NCBI GenBank assembly: GCA_965228695.1
Contig: CBDDIB010000002.1
Location: 4,154,001-4,218,000, forward strand
Length of the DNA stretch: 64,000 nucleotides
Reading direction: 5' to 3'
Origin: JAJFJD01 sp965228695
GTDB lineage: Bacteria > Pseudomonadota > Alphaproteobacteria > UBA8366
Position numbers and translations under genes: made by a program. The notes beneath the pieces are model-generated. The model searched no databases and was not told where the DNA came from. It was given only the letters and a program-made list of their open reading frames with translations. Below, piece after piece: positions 43,737 to 53,147 of this stretch. The stretch's first letter is position 1. Each line of letters opens with the position of its first letter.

Positions 43737-44576
43737 TTACGCCGCCAGCATATCCAGCAACAGCGCGTTGAACGCGTCAGCCGCTTCGTACTGCATCCAA
43801 TGGCCCGCACCCTCGAGCACGCGCAGATCGGCATCCGGATGGTGCCGCCGGACGAGGTCGATGCGCTCCTGCACCGAATTACCGGCGAAGGCGTCGCGGG
43901 TCGACCAGATGCCTTTCACCGGGGCCTGGATTTGCGGCAAGGCGCGGCCGAGGCCGTCCCAAACGTCCTCTTCCGGCCAAGCGGTCATGCGGAAGCGAAC
44001 CTGCTTTGTGTTGGTGCGCTGGATGTGCACCGCGAGGTCGTCGACCGCGTCCGGGTCCGCGATCATCAGGCCCGCCAGGTTGGCGCGGTGGACCTCGTAC
44101 ACCTCCTCCGGCGACATGCTGGGCCGCAATTTGGCTAGGTCGGGTCGGGGGGCGTCTTCGATGCCGAGTCCGCCGGGCGCCACCAGCGTCACCGTCGCGA
44201 CCTTGTCCGGCCGCTGCGCGCCCGCTTCGCCGGCAAGCCGGCCGCCGTAGGAGAACCCGACCAACTGCGCCCGCTCCCCCTCCGGCACGATCTGCGCGAG
44301 ACCGTCGGCGACGACGCGTCCGTAGTCCCGCGCCGTGGTCGGCAGCGGCGGCCGTGCCGACGCCCCGAACCCCGGCGCGTCCGCCGCAAACACCGTGTAA
44401 CGTTGGGCCAGCGCCTCGATGTTGCGGACCCAGTGCAGCCAGGTCCCGAAATTCCCGTGAAACAGCACCAGCGGCGGCCCTTCGCCCCAGCAGTGCCAGA
44501 CCATCTCGCCATCGCCGCAGGGCGTGCCGATCCGCCGCGCCGTTGCCTCGAGGCGCGTTATCGCTTCCAGCGGCAC
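43737..44576 (-). CDS. Alpha/beta hydrolase
   Basis: A 279-residue alpha/beta hydrolase with LVLFHGNFGTWLHW as oxyanion region, GFSYGG with Ser109 as elbow, and GAGHWMQYEAAD with the His near the end. It lies five bases downstream of a CoA-transferase on the same strand, so they are an operon. It could be a thioesterase or C-C hydrolase acting on the CoA pathway product; substrate is unknown. Confidence 0.87.
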   Translation of the reverse strand: MPLEAITRLEATARRIGTPCGDGEMVWHCWGEGPPLVLFHGNFGTWLHWVRNIEALAQRYTVFAADAPGFGASARPPLPTTARDYGRVVADGLAQIVPEGERAQLVGFSYGGRLAGEAGAQRPDKVATVTLVAPGGLGIEDAPRPDLAKLRPSMSPEEVYEVHRANLAGLMIADPDAVDDLAVHIQRTNTKQVRFRMTAWPEEDVWDGLGRALPQIQAPVKGIWSTRDAFAGNSVQERIDLVRRHHPDADLRVLEGAGHWMQYEAADAFNALLLDMLAA

Positions 44577-44581
44577 GAGGC

Positions 44582-45781
44582 TTAGATCGCGCCCGCGTCG
44601 CGCAGCTTGGCGATTTCGTCGGCGCTCAGCCCCATCTCGCCGAGGATCACGTCGCTATGTTCGCCGGCGTCCGGCGTCGGATAGCGTAGCGTCTGCGGCT
44701 GCGGCGTCGCGGTCAGGTTGACCGGCTGACGCACCACGTCGAGCTTGCCGAGGCGTGGATGGTCGACCTGCTTGACCACGCCGAGATGCTTGACCTGCGG
44801 GTCCTCGAAGGTCTCGTTGATGCTGTAGACCGGCCCGCAAGGCACGCCGGCGTCGTTCAGAACCTCGATCCAATGTTCGGCCGGTTGCCGCTGCAGAACC
44901 TCGGTGATCGCGGCATTCAGCGACGCCCGATTGTCCGAGCGTGCCTCCACGCTGTTGTAGTCGGGGTTCTCCAGCAGGCTTTCGCATTGCGCGGCCTTGC
45001 AGAAACGCTCGAACATCGTGCCCGACGCGGCGATGTTGATCAGGCCCGTCGCCGTCTCGAAGCACCCCATCGGCACGTTGGTCGGATGGTCGTTGCCCGC
45101 CTGCGGCGGAATTTCTCCCTTCTGCAGCCAGCGCGTGGCCTGGAAGTCGAGCATGAAGGTCATCGCCTCCAACAGCGACGTATGAACCCACTGCCCCTTG
45201 CCAGTCTTCTCCCGGTCGAGCAGTGCGATCAGGATGCCCTGCGCCAGGAACATGCCGGCGCAGAGGTCGGTGATCGGAATGCCGACGCGGACCGGGCCCT
45301 GCCCCGGCAGGCCGGTGATCGACATTAAGCCGCCCATGCCCTGCGCGATCTGATCGACGCCCGGGCGCTTGCCATAGGGACCGTCCTGCCCAAAGCCGGC
45401 GATGCTGCCGTACACGATGCGGTCGTTCACCTTGGCGACCGAGTCATAGTCGATGCCGAGGCGATGCTTCACCTCGGAGCGGAAATTCTCGGTGATCACG
45501 TCCGCCTTCGCCGCAAGCTTCATGAACAGCGCATGACCGTCGGGGTTTTTCAGGTCGATGGTCAGGCTGCGCTTGTTGCGGTGCAGGTTCTGGAAATCGG
45601 GCCCGTCGCGCTGCCCGGTCAGGGCGGAGCGGTTCTTGCCCGAGGTCGCCGGCGGCTCGACATAGATGACATTCGCGCCCCAATCGGCGAGCACGCGCGC
45701 CGAGGTCGGCCCGGCCCGCGCTTGGGTCAGATCGAGTACGGTATAGCCTTCAAGCGGCAATCTATTCTCGGACACGGTCAT
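44582..45781 (-). CDS. CaiB/BaiF-family (class III) CoA-transferase
   Basis: A 399-residue class III CoA-transferase. LEGYTVLDLTQARAGP, LHRNKRSLTIDLKNPDG and catalytic Asp172 in IPITDLCAGMFLAQG are conserved. It is first in a two-gene leftward operon with an alpha/beta hydrolase. Substrate acid unknown; the protein differs clearly from the other two CoA-transferases in the window, so they are not recent duplicates. Confidence 0.9.
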   Translation of the reverse strand: MTVSENRLPLEGYTVLDLTQARAGPTSARVLADWGANVIYVEPPATSGKNRSALTGQRDGPDFQNLHRNKRSLTIDLKNPDGHALFMKLAAKADVITENFRSEVKHRLGIDYDSVAKVNDRIVYGSIAGFGQDGPYGKRPGVDQIAQGMGGLMSITGLPGQGPVRVGIPITDLCAGMFLAQGILIALLDREKTGKGQWVHTSLLEAMTFMLDFQATRWLQKGEIPPQAGNDHPTNVPMGCFETATGLINIAASGTMFERFCKAAQCESLLENPDYNSVEARSDNRASLNAAITEVLQRQPAEHWIEVLNDAGVPCGPVYSINETFEDPQVKHLGVVKQVDHPRLGKLDVVRQPVNLTATPQPQTLRYPTPDAGEHSDVILGEMGLSADEIAKLRDAGAI

Positions 45782-45975
45782 ATCCTCCGTCGTAAAGCTG
45801 CCATCCCCACCGCGGCGGTGCGGTTCCCGTCCCGGCGCGGCCGGGCCCGATGGAATCTAGAGATGCGATCAGGTCGTTTCGGGCCGAGGACCGGCCCTGG
45901 CGGACGCGTTCAGCCCAGGGGCGGACGATAGCCGATTTTCCCCAAAATATCGAATCAGTCCCGGGTTTCCGGCAA

Positions 45976-47043
45976 CTACGCCACGTCCAACGGCGCGCTC
46001 AGCGTCACGCCCGGCATATGCATGCCTTGGGGACGGCCGTTATCGTCGGCCGAGCCGAACCGCTCGTAGTAGGACGGCGGCAGCGGCCAGCCGTTCGGCA
46101 GGTTGAGCCAGAGCCGCAGCAGGTGGCGGCGCTGGTCCGGGGCGGGCCAATCCTCGAAATCGGTGCGTGAATGGAAGGTGATCAGGTTGTTGATCCACTG
46201 GATGTCACCGGCCTGGAAATCCATGTCGAGCCGCAGCGCATCGCTCTCGGCCAGTTCCTCCAGCAGGTCCATCGCCTCGACCAGTTCCGGCGTCACCGCG
46301 GGCACGCCGTCATGCCGGGGCGCGGATTCCACGAAGCGTCGGACGAAGGTCACGGTCATGTATCCCGCGTGGTAGCAGAACACCGGCGCTTCGTAAGTCG
46401 GCGCCTTGCCTTCGATATACTCGCCCCGCCGGTCCCGATGGATCGGTTCGGCCAACAGCCGCAACAAGTCCGGGCGTTGCTGCAGCATCGCATTGTGCAT
46501 CGCCATGGCGCTGGTGACGCTGCTTTGTCCGCCCGACTTGGCCGGCTGCAGACACATCAGCCCGACCAAATCCGCACCCAGATCCGTATGGAAGGGCAGC
46601 CGCGCCCGCGACTGATAGCCGGCCCGCGCGTTCATCGCATTAAAGTCGCCGCCGATGTCCTTCACATGCCCCAACAAATGCCCGTCGGGATTTTGCGAGA
46701 CCGCATTGCCGAGATGCGTCCCCAGCCCCCAATAGGCGATCGCCGATTGCTCCCGCGACCAACGGTCCACCGGCAGTCCGCGCATCAGGTTGATGCCGGA
46801 CCCGTCGACAAGATCGTGCCGAATTCGCGCCATGACCGATCCCAGCTTGGGCAGCGGAAAGTCCGCCTGCCCGATCGCCATGACCTCCAGGCCGCGCGCC
46901 TGTACCGCATCGATGGCGGCATCGATTTCCGCGATCTCGTCGCCGGACAGCACATGAACCCAGTCGTCCCGCTGCGACATGTCCGGCCCGGTCCAGACAA
47001 AGGGCCCGGATATCGGTTGGTAAGGGGTGATCGGTCCGGTCAT
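45976..47043 (-). CDS. TauD/TfdA-like dioxygenase (longer form)
   Basis: A 355-residue protein of the clavaminate-synthase-like branch of TauD/TfdA. The HxD ligands are in LPFHTDLGADLVGL and the distal His region in NNLITFHSRTDFEDW, followed by RRHLLRLWLNLP with the oxoglutarate Arg. A C-terminal proline/tyrosine tail (LPPSYYERFG) is typical of this branch. The ATG at 47043 or a GTG at 47088 could start it. It is a distant relative of the tandem pair at 41-43 kb, not a copy. Confidence 0.86.
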   Translation of the reverse strand: MTGPITPYQPISGPFVWTGPDMSQRDDWVHVLSGDEIAEIDAAIDAVQARGLEVMAIGQADFPLPKLGSVMARIRHDLVDGSGINLMRGLPVDRWSREQSAIAYWGLGTHLGNAVSQNPDGHLLGHVKDIGGDFNAMNARAGYQSRARLPFHTDLGADLVGLMCLQPAKSGGQSSVTSAMAMHNAMLQQRPDLLRLLAEPIHRDRRGEYIEGKAPTYEAPVFCYHAGYMTVTFVRRFVESAPRHDGVPAVTPELVEAMDLLEELAESDALRLDMDFQAGDIQWINNLITFHSRTDFEDWPAPDQRRHLLRLWLNLPNGWPLPPSYYERFGSADDNGRPQGMHMPGVTLSAPLDVA

Positions 47044-47118
47044 TCGGGAGCCTGCCGCGGTTTCCTGACATACGGTGACGTGCACCACTGAAGTGTACCT
47101 ATACCGGGAAGGCCGTGG

Positions 47119-47469
47119 CTAGGCGTGATGCGCCGCGCCTTCCACGATCTTGCCGTCCCCATCGACGCAGAGATATTCGCACACCTCGGCGCCGCGTTCG
47201 TTCCGGTACCGGATAACGACGCTGTCGGGACTAACGAAAACGCCCTTTAGATCGAAATACAGGTCCGGGTGATTCGGCAACGCCCTGCCCCAATAGCCGC
47301 GCAGCGCGTCCTTGCCGTGCAATCGCCCGGTCTCGGACAGGTTCACAGCACGGATGTAGGGCGACGCCATCGACGCGTCCTCGGCGTAGAGCGCAAGCAC
47401 CCGTTCCAGGTCATGCGCGTTCCACGCGGCAACCCATTCCAGCGCCAAGGCATTGAGATCGGCATCCAT
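47119..47469 (-). CDS. NTF2-like/SnoaL-fold protein
   Basis: A 116-residue single-domain protein of the NTF2-like fold. The start LALEWVAAWNAHDLERVLALYAEDA, followed by HGKDALRGYW, is the common entry of SnoaL-like proteins. They are small cavity enzymes or binding proteins with varied chemistry. The ATG at 47469 has AAGG nine bases upstream; another ATG at 47478 is nearby. It is on the same strand as the dioxygenase gene, 75 bases before it, and may be cotranscribed. Confidence 0.8.
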   Translation of the reverse strand: MDADLNALALEWVAAWNAHDLERVLALYAEDASMASPYIRAVNLSETGRLHGKDALRGYWGRALPNHPDLYFDLKGVFVSPDSVVIRYRNERGAEVCEYLCVDGDGKIVEGAAHHA

Positions 47470-47585
47470 GATGGGCATCCTTCTACACATAAGTCAGTAT
47501 TAATGACCTATATGGAGTGAGATGTGGTTTAGGTCAACGCGCAACACTTCGCGTCACACCGGCGGTTGCCCGCACCGCTCGCACC

Positions 47586-47656
47586 TCATGCTGAGCCTGT
47601 CGAAGCATGACGCCACGCGCTCGACCCTCCTTCATCCTTCGACAAGGTCAGGATAA
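47586..47656. repeat. Intergenic palindromic repeat element
   Basis: Two 25-bp arms, 47586-47610 (TCATGCTGAGCCTGTCGAAG...) and 47632-47656 (TCATCCTTCGACAAGGTCAG...), are inverted relative to each other and agree at 20 of 25 positions around a TGTCGAAG/CTTCGACA core. The left arm also has its own ends complementary (TCATGCT/AGCATGA). Sequences of this type are scattered between genes in many alphaproteobacterial genomes. Only one copy occurs in this window. Confidence 0.7.
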
Positions 47657-47720
47657 GGAACACCGAAGGGCTTCAAGCAAGGCGTTAGGGGGAATGACGA
47701 AACGGAAAGCGCGGCGCCCC

Positions 47721-48323
47721 CTACTTCCGGTCGATCGCCGCCTGCATGACTTCCAGGCGATCGTTGCCGAAATACATGTCGTCGCGGTCGAGGAAGAAGG
47801 TGGGCGAGCCGAAGCCGCCGCGGGCTATCAGGTCGTCGGTCGTCTCGAACAGCTTCCGCTTGATCGCATCGTCGCCGATCTTCTCGAAGAAGGCGTCGGC
47901 GTCCATGCCGACCGAGGTGACGATCTCGCGCAGCACGTCTTCCTGCGAGATGTCCTTGTCGTCGACCCAGTAGGCCTTGAAGCAGGCGCCCGAGTATGCC
48001 GACACCGTGCCCTCGTCGATGGCGACGAAGGCGCCGCGCAACGCCTTGACGCTGTTTACCGGGAACACGCTCGGCCGGATCATCTCGATGCCCTGGTAGC
48101 GCGCCCAATCCTCCATGTCCTTGCGGTAGTAGGTGTCCTTCGGCGGCACCGGGTTCTCGCGCCGCTGATAGACGCTCGGGTTCACCTTGTTGAACACCCC
48201 GCCGACCAGGAACGGCTTCCACACCAGTTCCGCCTTGTTGCGGGCGCAGAAATCCTCGATCCGGTCATAGGCGAAATAAGTCCAGGGGCTGGAGACGTCG
48301 TAGAAAAACTCGATGGTGGTCAT
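47721..48323 (-). CDS. 2-hydroxychromene-2-carboxylate isomerase/DsbA-family protein
   Basis: A 200-residue kappa-GST/DsbA-fold protein. The active-site stretch is DVSSPWTYFAYD, with Ser11 at the glutathione-activating place and no CxxC, so it is not a disulfide oxidase. GFGSPTFFLDRDDMYFGNDRL near the C-terminus is the family cis-Pro region. It would isomerise a chromene or other aromatic intermediate using glutathione, or act as a haloacid-type GST. The ATG at 48323 replaces a longer frame from 48389. Confidence 0.87.
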   Translation of the reverse strand: MTTIEFFYDVSSPWTYFAYDRIEDFCARNKAELVWKPFLVGGVFNKVNPSVYQRRENPVPPKDTYYRKDMEDWARYQGIEMIRPSVFPVNSVKALRGAFVAIDEGTVSAYSGACFKAYWVDDKDISQEDVLREIVTSVGMDADAFFEKIGDDAIKRKLFETTDDLIARGGFGSPTFFLDRDDMYFGNDRLEVMQAAIDRK

Positions 48324-48556
48324 GGGGCGTCGGCTTTCTTGGTGTGGTGTTGGTTGGGTTTGGGGGTCAGTGTAACAGCGAGGCCCCAATTGTGCAGCCG
48401 ACGTAGATTTGTCCGACTACACGCTTCTCCGTATCCTGCCCAGTTGATGGTTCACGCCGCCCGGCGCCTCCGCCGCGGCGGTTCTTTCGGAAAGGATACG
48501 CCCGTGAATCGCCACATCCTCCCGCAGACCCGTCAACGCTTGGCCCGAGGCCACTG

Positions 48557-49741
48557 ATGGGCGCGCTCGACGGCATTCGGGTGCTTGATGTCAGCCAAGT
48601 GCTGGCGGGGCCGTTCTGCGGGCAGCTCATGGCGGACAACGGGGCCGCGGTGATCCGGGTGGAGTCGCTGGACGGCGACTTGTGCCGCCGCTTTCCGCCG
48701 GACCGGGGCGGCCAGAGCACGGCCTTCCTGGCGGTCAACCGGGGGAAGCGCGGGCTCGCCCTGAACCTGAAGACCGAGAAAGGCCGGGATGTGTTGCACC
48801 GGCTCGCAGCGCGTGCCGACATCATGATCCAAAGCTTCCTGCCCGACCGGGCGAAACAACTCGGCCTCGACTACGACACGATCCACGGCCTCAACGGCGA
48901 CCTGATCCACGTCACTATTTCCGGCTACGGCCCGGCCGGGCCGCTGAAGGACAAGGCGGGCCTCGACATGATGGTCTCGGCCTATACCGGGATCATGGGC
49001 ATCACCGGCGATCCCGACGGGTCGCCCGCGCGGCCCGGCACGCCCGCCATCGACATGAGCACCGGCATGATCGCCTATGGCGCCGCGATGACCGCGCTGG
49101 TCGCACGCGGCAACGGGCAGGGCGGACAGGCGGTGAACGTTTCGCTGATGCAGTCGGCGCTGAACCTGCTGGACTTCAACGCGACCCACTGGCTGGTCGA
49201 GGGGCAGGTGCCGGTGCGCGAGGGATCGGGCTTCCTAAAGCTCGCGCCCTATGAAGCCTTCGACGCGGCGGATGGGCCGATCATCGTCGGCGCGGCCAAC
49301 GAGGCCGGCTGGCAGCGCGTCTGCGCAGCGCTCGACCGGAAGGACCTGCTGGACGATCCGCGCTTCGCCAGCAACGCCGAGCGGGTCGCCAACCGCTCCG
49401 CGCTGAAAGCCGAAATCCAAGCCGTGCTGCGAACCGCGACCGTCGCCGACTGGATCGAGCGGTTCGATGCCGCCGGCGCGGTCGCCGCGCCGATCCACTC
49501 GATGGATCAAGTCTTCGCACAGGAACAGGTCAAGGCGACGGGCATGATCGTGGAGGCGAAGGACCGCGACGGCAGTTCGGTCAGATTGGTCGGCCCGCCT
49601 TTCAAGCTTAGCGAAACACCGCCGGAGCCAGGCGACGCGCCGCCGCATCTCGGGGAACACACGGAGGCGGTGCTGCGGGAAGACCTCGGCCTGACGAACG
49701 CGGAGATCGCCGCGCTACGCAAAGCCGGGGCGATTTCCTGA
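48557..49741 (+). CDS. CaiB/BaiF-family (class III) CoA-transferase
   Basis: A 394-residue class III CoA-transferase with GIRVLDVSQVLAGPFCGQL, NRGKRGLALNLKTEKG and catalytic Asp166 in TPAIDMSTGMIAYG. It is the third in the window and stands alone, divergent from the isomerase-like gene. The cupin gene at 49856 follows 114 bases later on the same strand. Confidence 0.9.
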   Translation: MGALDGIRVLDVSQVLAGPFCGQLMADNGAAVIRVESLDGDLCRRFPPDRGGQSTAFLAVNRGKRGLALNLKTEKGRDVLHRLAARADIMIQSFLPDRAKQLGLDYDTIHGLNGDLIHVTISGYGPAGPLKDKAGLDMMVSAYTGIMGITGDPDGSPARPGTPAIDMSTGMIAYGAAMTALVARGNGQGGQAVNVSLMQSALNLLDFNATHWLVEGQVPVREGSGFLKLAPYEAFDAADGPIIVGAANEAGWQRVCAALDRKDLLDDPRFASNAERVANRSALKAEIQAVLRTATVADWIERFDAAGAVAAPIHSMDQVFAQEQVKATGMIVEAKDRDGSSVRLVGPPFKLSETPPEPGDAPPHLGEHTEAVLREDLGLTNAEIAALRKAGAIS

Positions 49742-49855
49742 GCCAAGAAGGACGCGACAATCTGTCCCTGGCGTCCGGCCCGAGCCCTTCACACATCTTT
49801 GCAAGGTCTAATGGAAACGGCGTGTGGCAACGACCGCGCGCCCGGAGAAAGACAG

Positions 49856-50227
49856 ATGGACCACGCCATATCCCTCGCCGAAGCCCATAACGCGGTCGCA
49901 CAAGCGCTCGCCGCCGGCACCTCTCCCGGCGGACTGCCCGCCGCCCAACTGATCGAGCGGGAAACGCTGAAGCTGTATTTCTACGAACCGCGCGGCGAGG
50001 ACAAGCAGCCGCCGCACGATCAGGACGAGGTGTATATCGTGATGGCCGGTTCCGGCACCTTCGCCGTCGGCGACAGCGAGGGGTCCCTGTCACGCCAACC
50101 GTTCGGGGCCGGCGACGCCATCTTCGTGCCCGCGGGCGCGGTGCACCGGTTCGAGGATTTCACCGACGACTTCGGAACTTGGGTCATCATGTACGGGCCC
50201 GACGGCGGCGAGAAACCGCGCGCATAG
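49856..50227 (+). CDS. Single-domain cupin protein
   Basis: A 123-residue cupin. The metal motif is HDQDEVYIVMAGSGTF for strand set one and GDAIFVPAGAVHRF for set two, so His, Glu and His ligands can be placed. It may be a small dioxygenase, isomerase or binding protein; nothing indicates the substrate. GGAGAAAGACAG precedes the ATG at 49856. Confidence 0.82.
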   Translation: MDHAISLAEAHNAVAQALAAGTSPGGLPAAQLIERETLKLYFYEPRGEDKQPPHDQDEVYIVMAGSGTFAVGDSEGSLSRQPFGAGDAIFVPAGAVHRFEDFTDDFGTWVIMYGPDGGEKPRA

Positions 50228-50247
50228 GAACCGGACCTGGCATCGCC

Positions 50248-51507
50248 TCAGTCCATGCGAATGCGCACCGGCATTTCGGAAACCGGCTTTCTTTCCTCGC
50301 ACGAACCCATTTTCTCGGCGGCCGCGGCGTAGGCCCGCGCCGCCGGCGCCGCGCTTACGCCGTGCGCCACCGTACTGATCGCGACGGTTAGGATCGTGAC
50401 CAACAACGCCTCATTGCGGAATGGTATGTCCGACTCTTCCAATATCAGCAGCGCGAACAGGATGGACGCCAGCCCACGCGGGCCGAACCAACCGAGGAAG
50501 ATCACCGTCCTTGGATTGATCCCGGCCCCGATCAGCGAGACGGCGACGGGCAGCATGCGCACCACGGTCAGGCTCAGCAGCGCATAGATCAGCATCGGCC
50601 AATCGAAGCCGCCGCCGAGCATCGGCAGCATCATTGCCCCGAATATCAGGAAGGTGACGAGCGTGAGGAATTGTCCTTCGGTCTCGGCGAATTCGAACAG
50701 GAAGGTGCAGTCGCCCTTGACCGTATTGCCGAAACATAGCCCGGCTACAAACGCGGCGATAAAGCCGTTGCCGCCGATCAAATCGGCCGAGAGATAGGCG
50801 AGCGCGGCCACCGCCAAGACACCCAACCCTTCAAAGCTTTCGGTCATCCATTGCCGCGCCGCCGCCCGGTCGATCAGCTTTGCGCCGACGATCCCGACCA
50901 CGGCCCCGGCGAGCGGACCCAGCGTGACCTGCTTCAGGCCGAAGACCATCCACCCGGATGCAGCTTGCGCGTCTTGCGCCGCGCTCGCGGCACTCGCGAA
51001 CAGCAGAACGACCGGCAGAGCGATTCCGTCATTGAGGCCGCTTTCCACATTGAGCGCTTGGCGGATTCGCACGGGCACGATAGAACTGGACACGACGGCT
51101 TGCCCCAGCGCGGCGTCGGTCGGCGCCAGGATGGCCGCCACGAGCGCCGCCTCCCACAGGGATACGTCTGGGAATATCAGCAATGCCGCGGCGGTCCCCA
51201 AGGCAATCGTCAACGGCATCCCAACGGCAAGCATCCGGACAGGCAAGTTGTGATCGCGCCGCAATAGGCCGAGATCGATGCGCGCCGCATCCGAAAACAG
51301 AACCAGGATCAAGGTGATCTCGGCGAGAAGATGAATGATCCCGTGATCGATCTGGAAATCCGTTAGATGCAACCCGCCTTGCCCGATCAGCAGCCCCAGT
51401 CCGGCGAATGCGATCGGCGGCGTGACGAACCCGGACTGCAACCGGCCGGAAATCAGCCCGTAGGCCAGGAAGCATCCGGCGATCACGATAAGCGCGATGT
51501 GTTCCAT
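50248..51507 (-). CDS. Cation/proton antiporter, CPA1 (NhaP) type
   Basis: A 419-residue integral membrane protein with about 12 hydrophobic segments and no C-terminal TrkA domains. Family motifs are LAPTDAALGQAVV, with the transport Asp, and NVESGLNDGIALPVV with the Asn-Asp pair. GPRGLASILFAL is the later conserved block. It exchanges Na+ or K+ for protons to hold pH and salt balance. It lies on the opposite strand to its cupin neighbour. Confidence 0.9.
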   Translation of the reverse strand: MEHIALIVIAGCFLAYGLISGRLQSGFVTPPIAFAGLGLLIGQGGLHLTDFQIDHGIIHLLAEITLILVLFSDAARIDLGLLRRDHNLPVRMLAVGMPLTIALGTAAALLIFPDVSLWEAALVAAILAPTDAALGQAVVSSSIVPVRIRQALNVESGLNDGIALPVVLLFASAASAAQDAQAASGWMVFGLKQVTLGPLAGAVVGIVGAKLIDRAAARQWMTESFEGLGVLAVAALAYLSADLIGGNGFIAAFVAGLCFGNTVKGDCTFLFEFAETEGQFLTLVTFLIFGAMMLPMLGGGFDWPMLIYALLSLTVVRMLPVAVSLIGAGINPRTVIFLGWFGPRGLASILFALLILEESDIPFRNEALLVTILTVAISTVAHGVSAAPAARAYAAAAEKMGSCEERKPVSEMPVRIRMD

Positions 51508-51575
51508 TGCAGCGATGATACTTCAGAAACGCACCGAACCAAGCTCCCGGAAAACCGTTACGGCATGCTGAACCT

Positions 51576-52466
51576 TCACGGTCCTTCCAGATCCTCAAGG
51601 GTCTTCGGCCAGTCACCCTTGAGCAGGCGGGAGAGCGCCCGGTCGGCGAGCAGTTTTCCCTCGGTCTGGCAGGCGGCGCAGTAATTCGTTTCGCTGCTGG
51701 CGTAGCGGATGCGCTGCACCGGGGCGTCGCAGACCGGACACGGCTTGCCGTAGCGGCCGTGCACCGCCATGCCTTCACGGAAGGCGGTGACTTTCTTGGG
51801 AAAACCGTCGCCGGCTTCGTCGCGCAGCCGGTCGATCCAGAGCGTCAGCGTGTCGCGCACCGCCGTGAACAGCCGTTCGATCTCCGCATCGGTCAGTTTC
51901 TGCGTACGCGTGATCGGCGACAGCTTTGCCGCATGCAGGATTTCGTCGGAATAGGCATTGCCGATGCCGCTGAACAGTTTCGGGTCGGTGAGCGCGCGTT
52001 TGACCGTGTGGTTGTTCCGCCGCAACGCGTCGCGAAAGGCCGGCAGGTCGATGTCGAGCGGCTCCTGGCCGCCCGGGTCGAGCGCGGCGAGCCCCGCTTC
52101 CCCCTCGACCACGTGCAGCGAGGCGCGTTTCTTGGACCCCGCCTCGGTCAGGACAAGGCTGCCGTCGGCGAAATCGAACGCGGCCAGATCGCGCTTGCCC
52201 GCTAGCTTCGCGTCCGGATCCTTCCAATTCAGCCGCCCCGCGATCATGAGATGCAAAACCAGCCAAAGATCGCCCTCCAACCCGATGGCGATGCGCTTGC
52301 CGATGCGCCGGAACCCGGTCACCCGCCGGCCGTGCGCCGCGCTCAACGGCGGCTGGACGGTCCGCAACAGGAAAGGGCTGCGGCAGCGCACCGCCTGCAG
52401 TTTGGCCCCGCCGATATGGCGGTCCAAGGCGTCGAGATAGAGTTCCACATCCGGCAGTTCGGGCAT
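51576..52466 (-). CDS. Fpg/Nei-family DNA glycosylase
   Basis: A 296-residue DNA glycosylase/AP lyase. The start is MPELPDVELY, a variant of the usual PELPEVE with the catalytic Pro and Glu kept; GKR (Lys near 57) and LHLMIAGRL follow. The H2TH segment has FSGIGNAYSDEILH, and a C-terminal zinc finger has CPVCDAP and NYCAAC (Cys4). It removes oxidised bases. The LMIAGRL and PDVE variants mark a branch distinct from MutM, so substrate preference may differ. A housekeeping fpg may exist elsewhere. Confidence 0.88.
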   Translation of the reverse strand: MPELPDVELYLDALDRHIGGAKLQAVRCRSPFLLRTVQPPLSAAHGRRVTGFRRIGKRIAIGLEGDLWLVLHLMIAGRLNWKDPDAKLAGKRDLAAFDFADGSLVLTEAGSKKRASLHVVEGEAGLAALDPGGQEPLDIDLPAFRDALRRNNHTVKRALTDPKLFSGIGNAYSDEILHAAKLSPITRTQKLTDAEIERLFTAVRDTLTLWIDRLRDEAGDGFPKKVTAFREGMAVHGRYGKPCPVCDAPVQRIRYASSETNYCAACQTEGKLLADRALSRLLKGDWPKTLEDLEGP

Positions 52467-52484
52467 CGGACCCTGCCTACACGG

Positions 52485-53147
52485 TTACAGCTCGATGAAT
52501 TCGTCCACGTAGCCTTGGTATTGCTGGGTCTTCGGCTTGTCCTTGTCCTCGTCCCGCACATAGCGGATCGAGCTTTCGCCCTTCAGCGCGCGGGGCAGGA
52601 TCATGCAGCGGATGAACCGCGTCGGCTCCTCCGCGTCGGCCTGCGCGAAAACCGGATCGGGGCCGGACTCAAACCACGCCTCGCCTGGTTCGAAGGGCGT
52701 CGAATGACCCTCCGCATCGATGCGGATCTTGCCGTGCAGCAGGCATCGTATGCCCGGTCCCTGATGCACATGGGTGTAGGCGCAGCCGCCCGGCGGGAAG
52801 GACACGGAATCGCAGCGCATCAACCACTGCTGCCCGTCGCCGGGATCGAGCGTGTCGATCGACGCCGTCAATTTGTGGACCGTATTCACGCCCGGCCCGC
52901 TTGCGGAAATCGCGTCGGAGTCCGCTTGCGCCAACTCCCAGCGCCAGAGCGTGGCCCCCGCCTCGCCGGCCCGCATGGCGGTATCTCCGGCGCCGGTAAA
53001 CGCGGCCTGATCCTCGTAAAGGTCATGGTCCCCAATCAGGACGCTGCCCTTCACGACGTAAACGATCCGGTTGGCCGAGGGGAGCGGCGTTTCAAGCTCG
53101 GCGCTTGGCTTGAGTGTGTCCTCGTACTGCCGAAGCTCCAGGCTCAT
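52485..53147 (-). CDS. Cupin-like protein
   Basis: A 220-residue protein with two weak cupin-type halves: an N-terminal one with VYVVKGSVLIGDHD and GAGDTAMRAGE, and a C-terminal one with PPGGCAYTHVHQGPGIRCLLHGKI and FEPGEAWFESGPDP. His residues in THVHQGPG fit a metal site. Its ATG overlaps the stop of the bicupin gene by four bases, so they form an operon. Enzymatic role is not assignable. Confidence 0.75.
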   Translation of the reverse strand: MSLELRQYEDTLKPSAELETPLPSANRIVYVVKGSVLIGDHDLYEDQAAFTGAGDTAMRAGEAGATLWRWELAQADSDAISASGPGVNTVHKLTASIDTLDPGDGQQWLMRCDSVSFPPGGCAYTHVHQGPGIRCLLHGKIRIDAEGHSTPFEPGEAWFESGPDPVFAQADAEEPTRFIRCMILPRALKGESSIRYVRDEDKDKPKTQQYQGYVDEFIEL

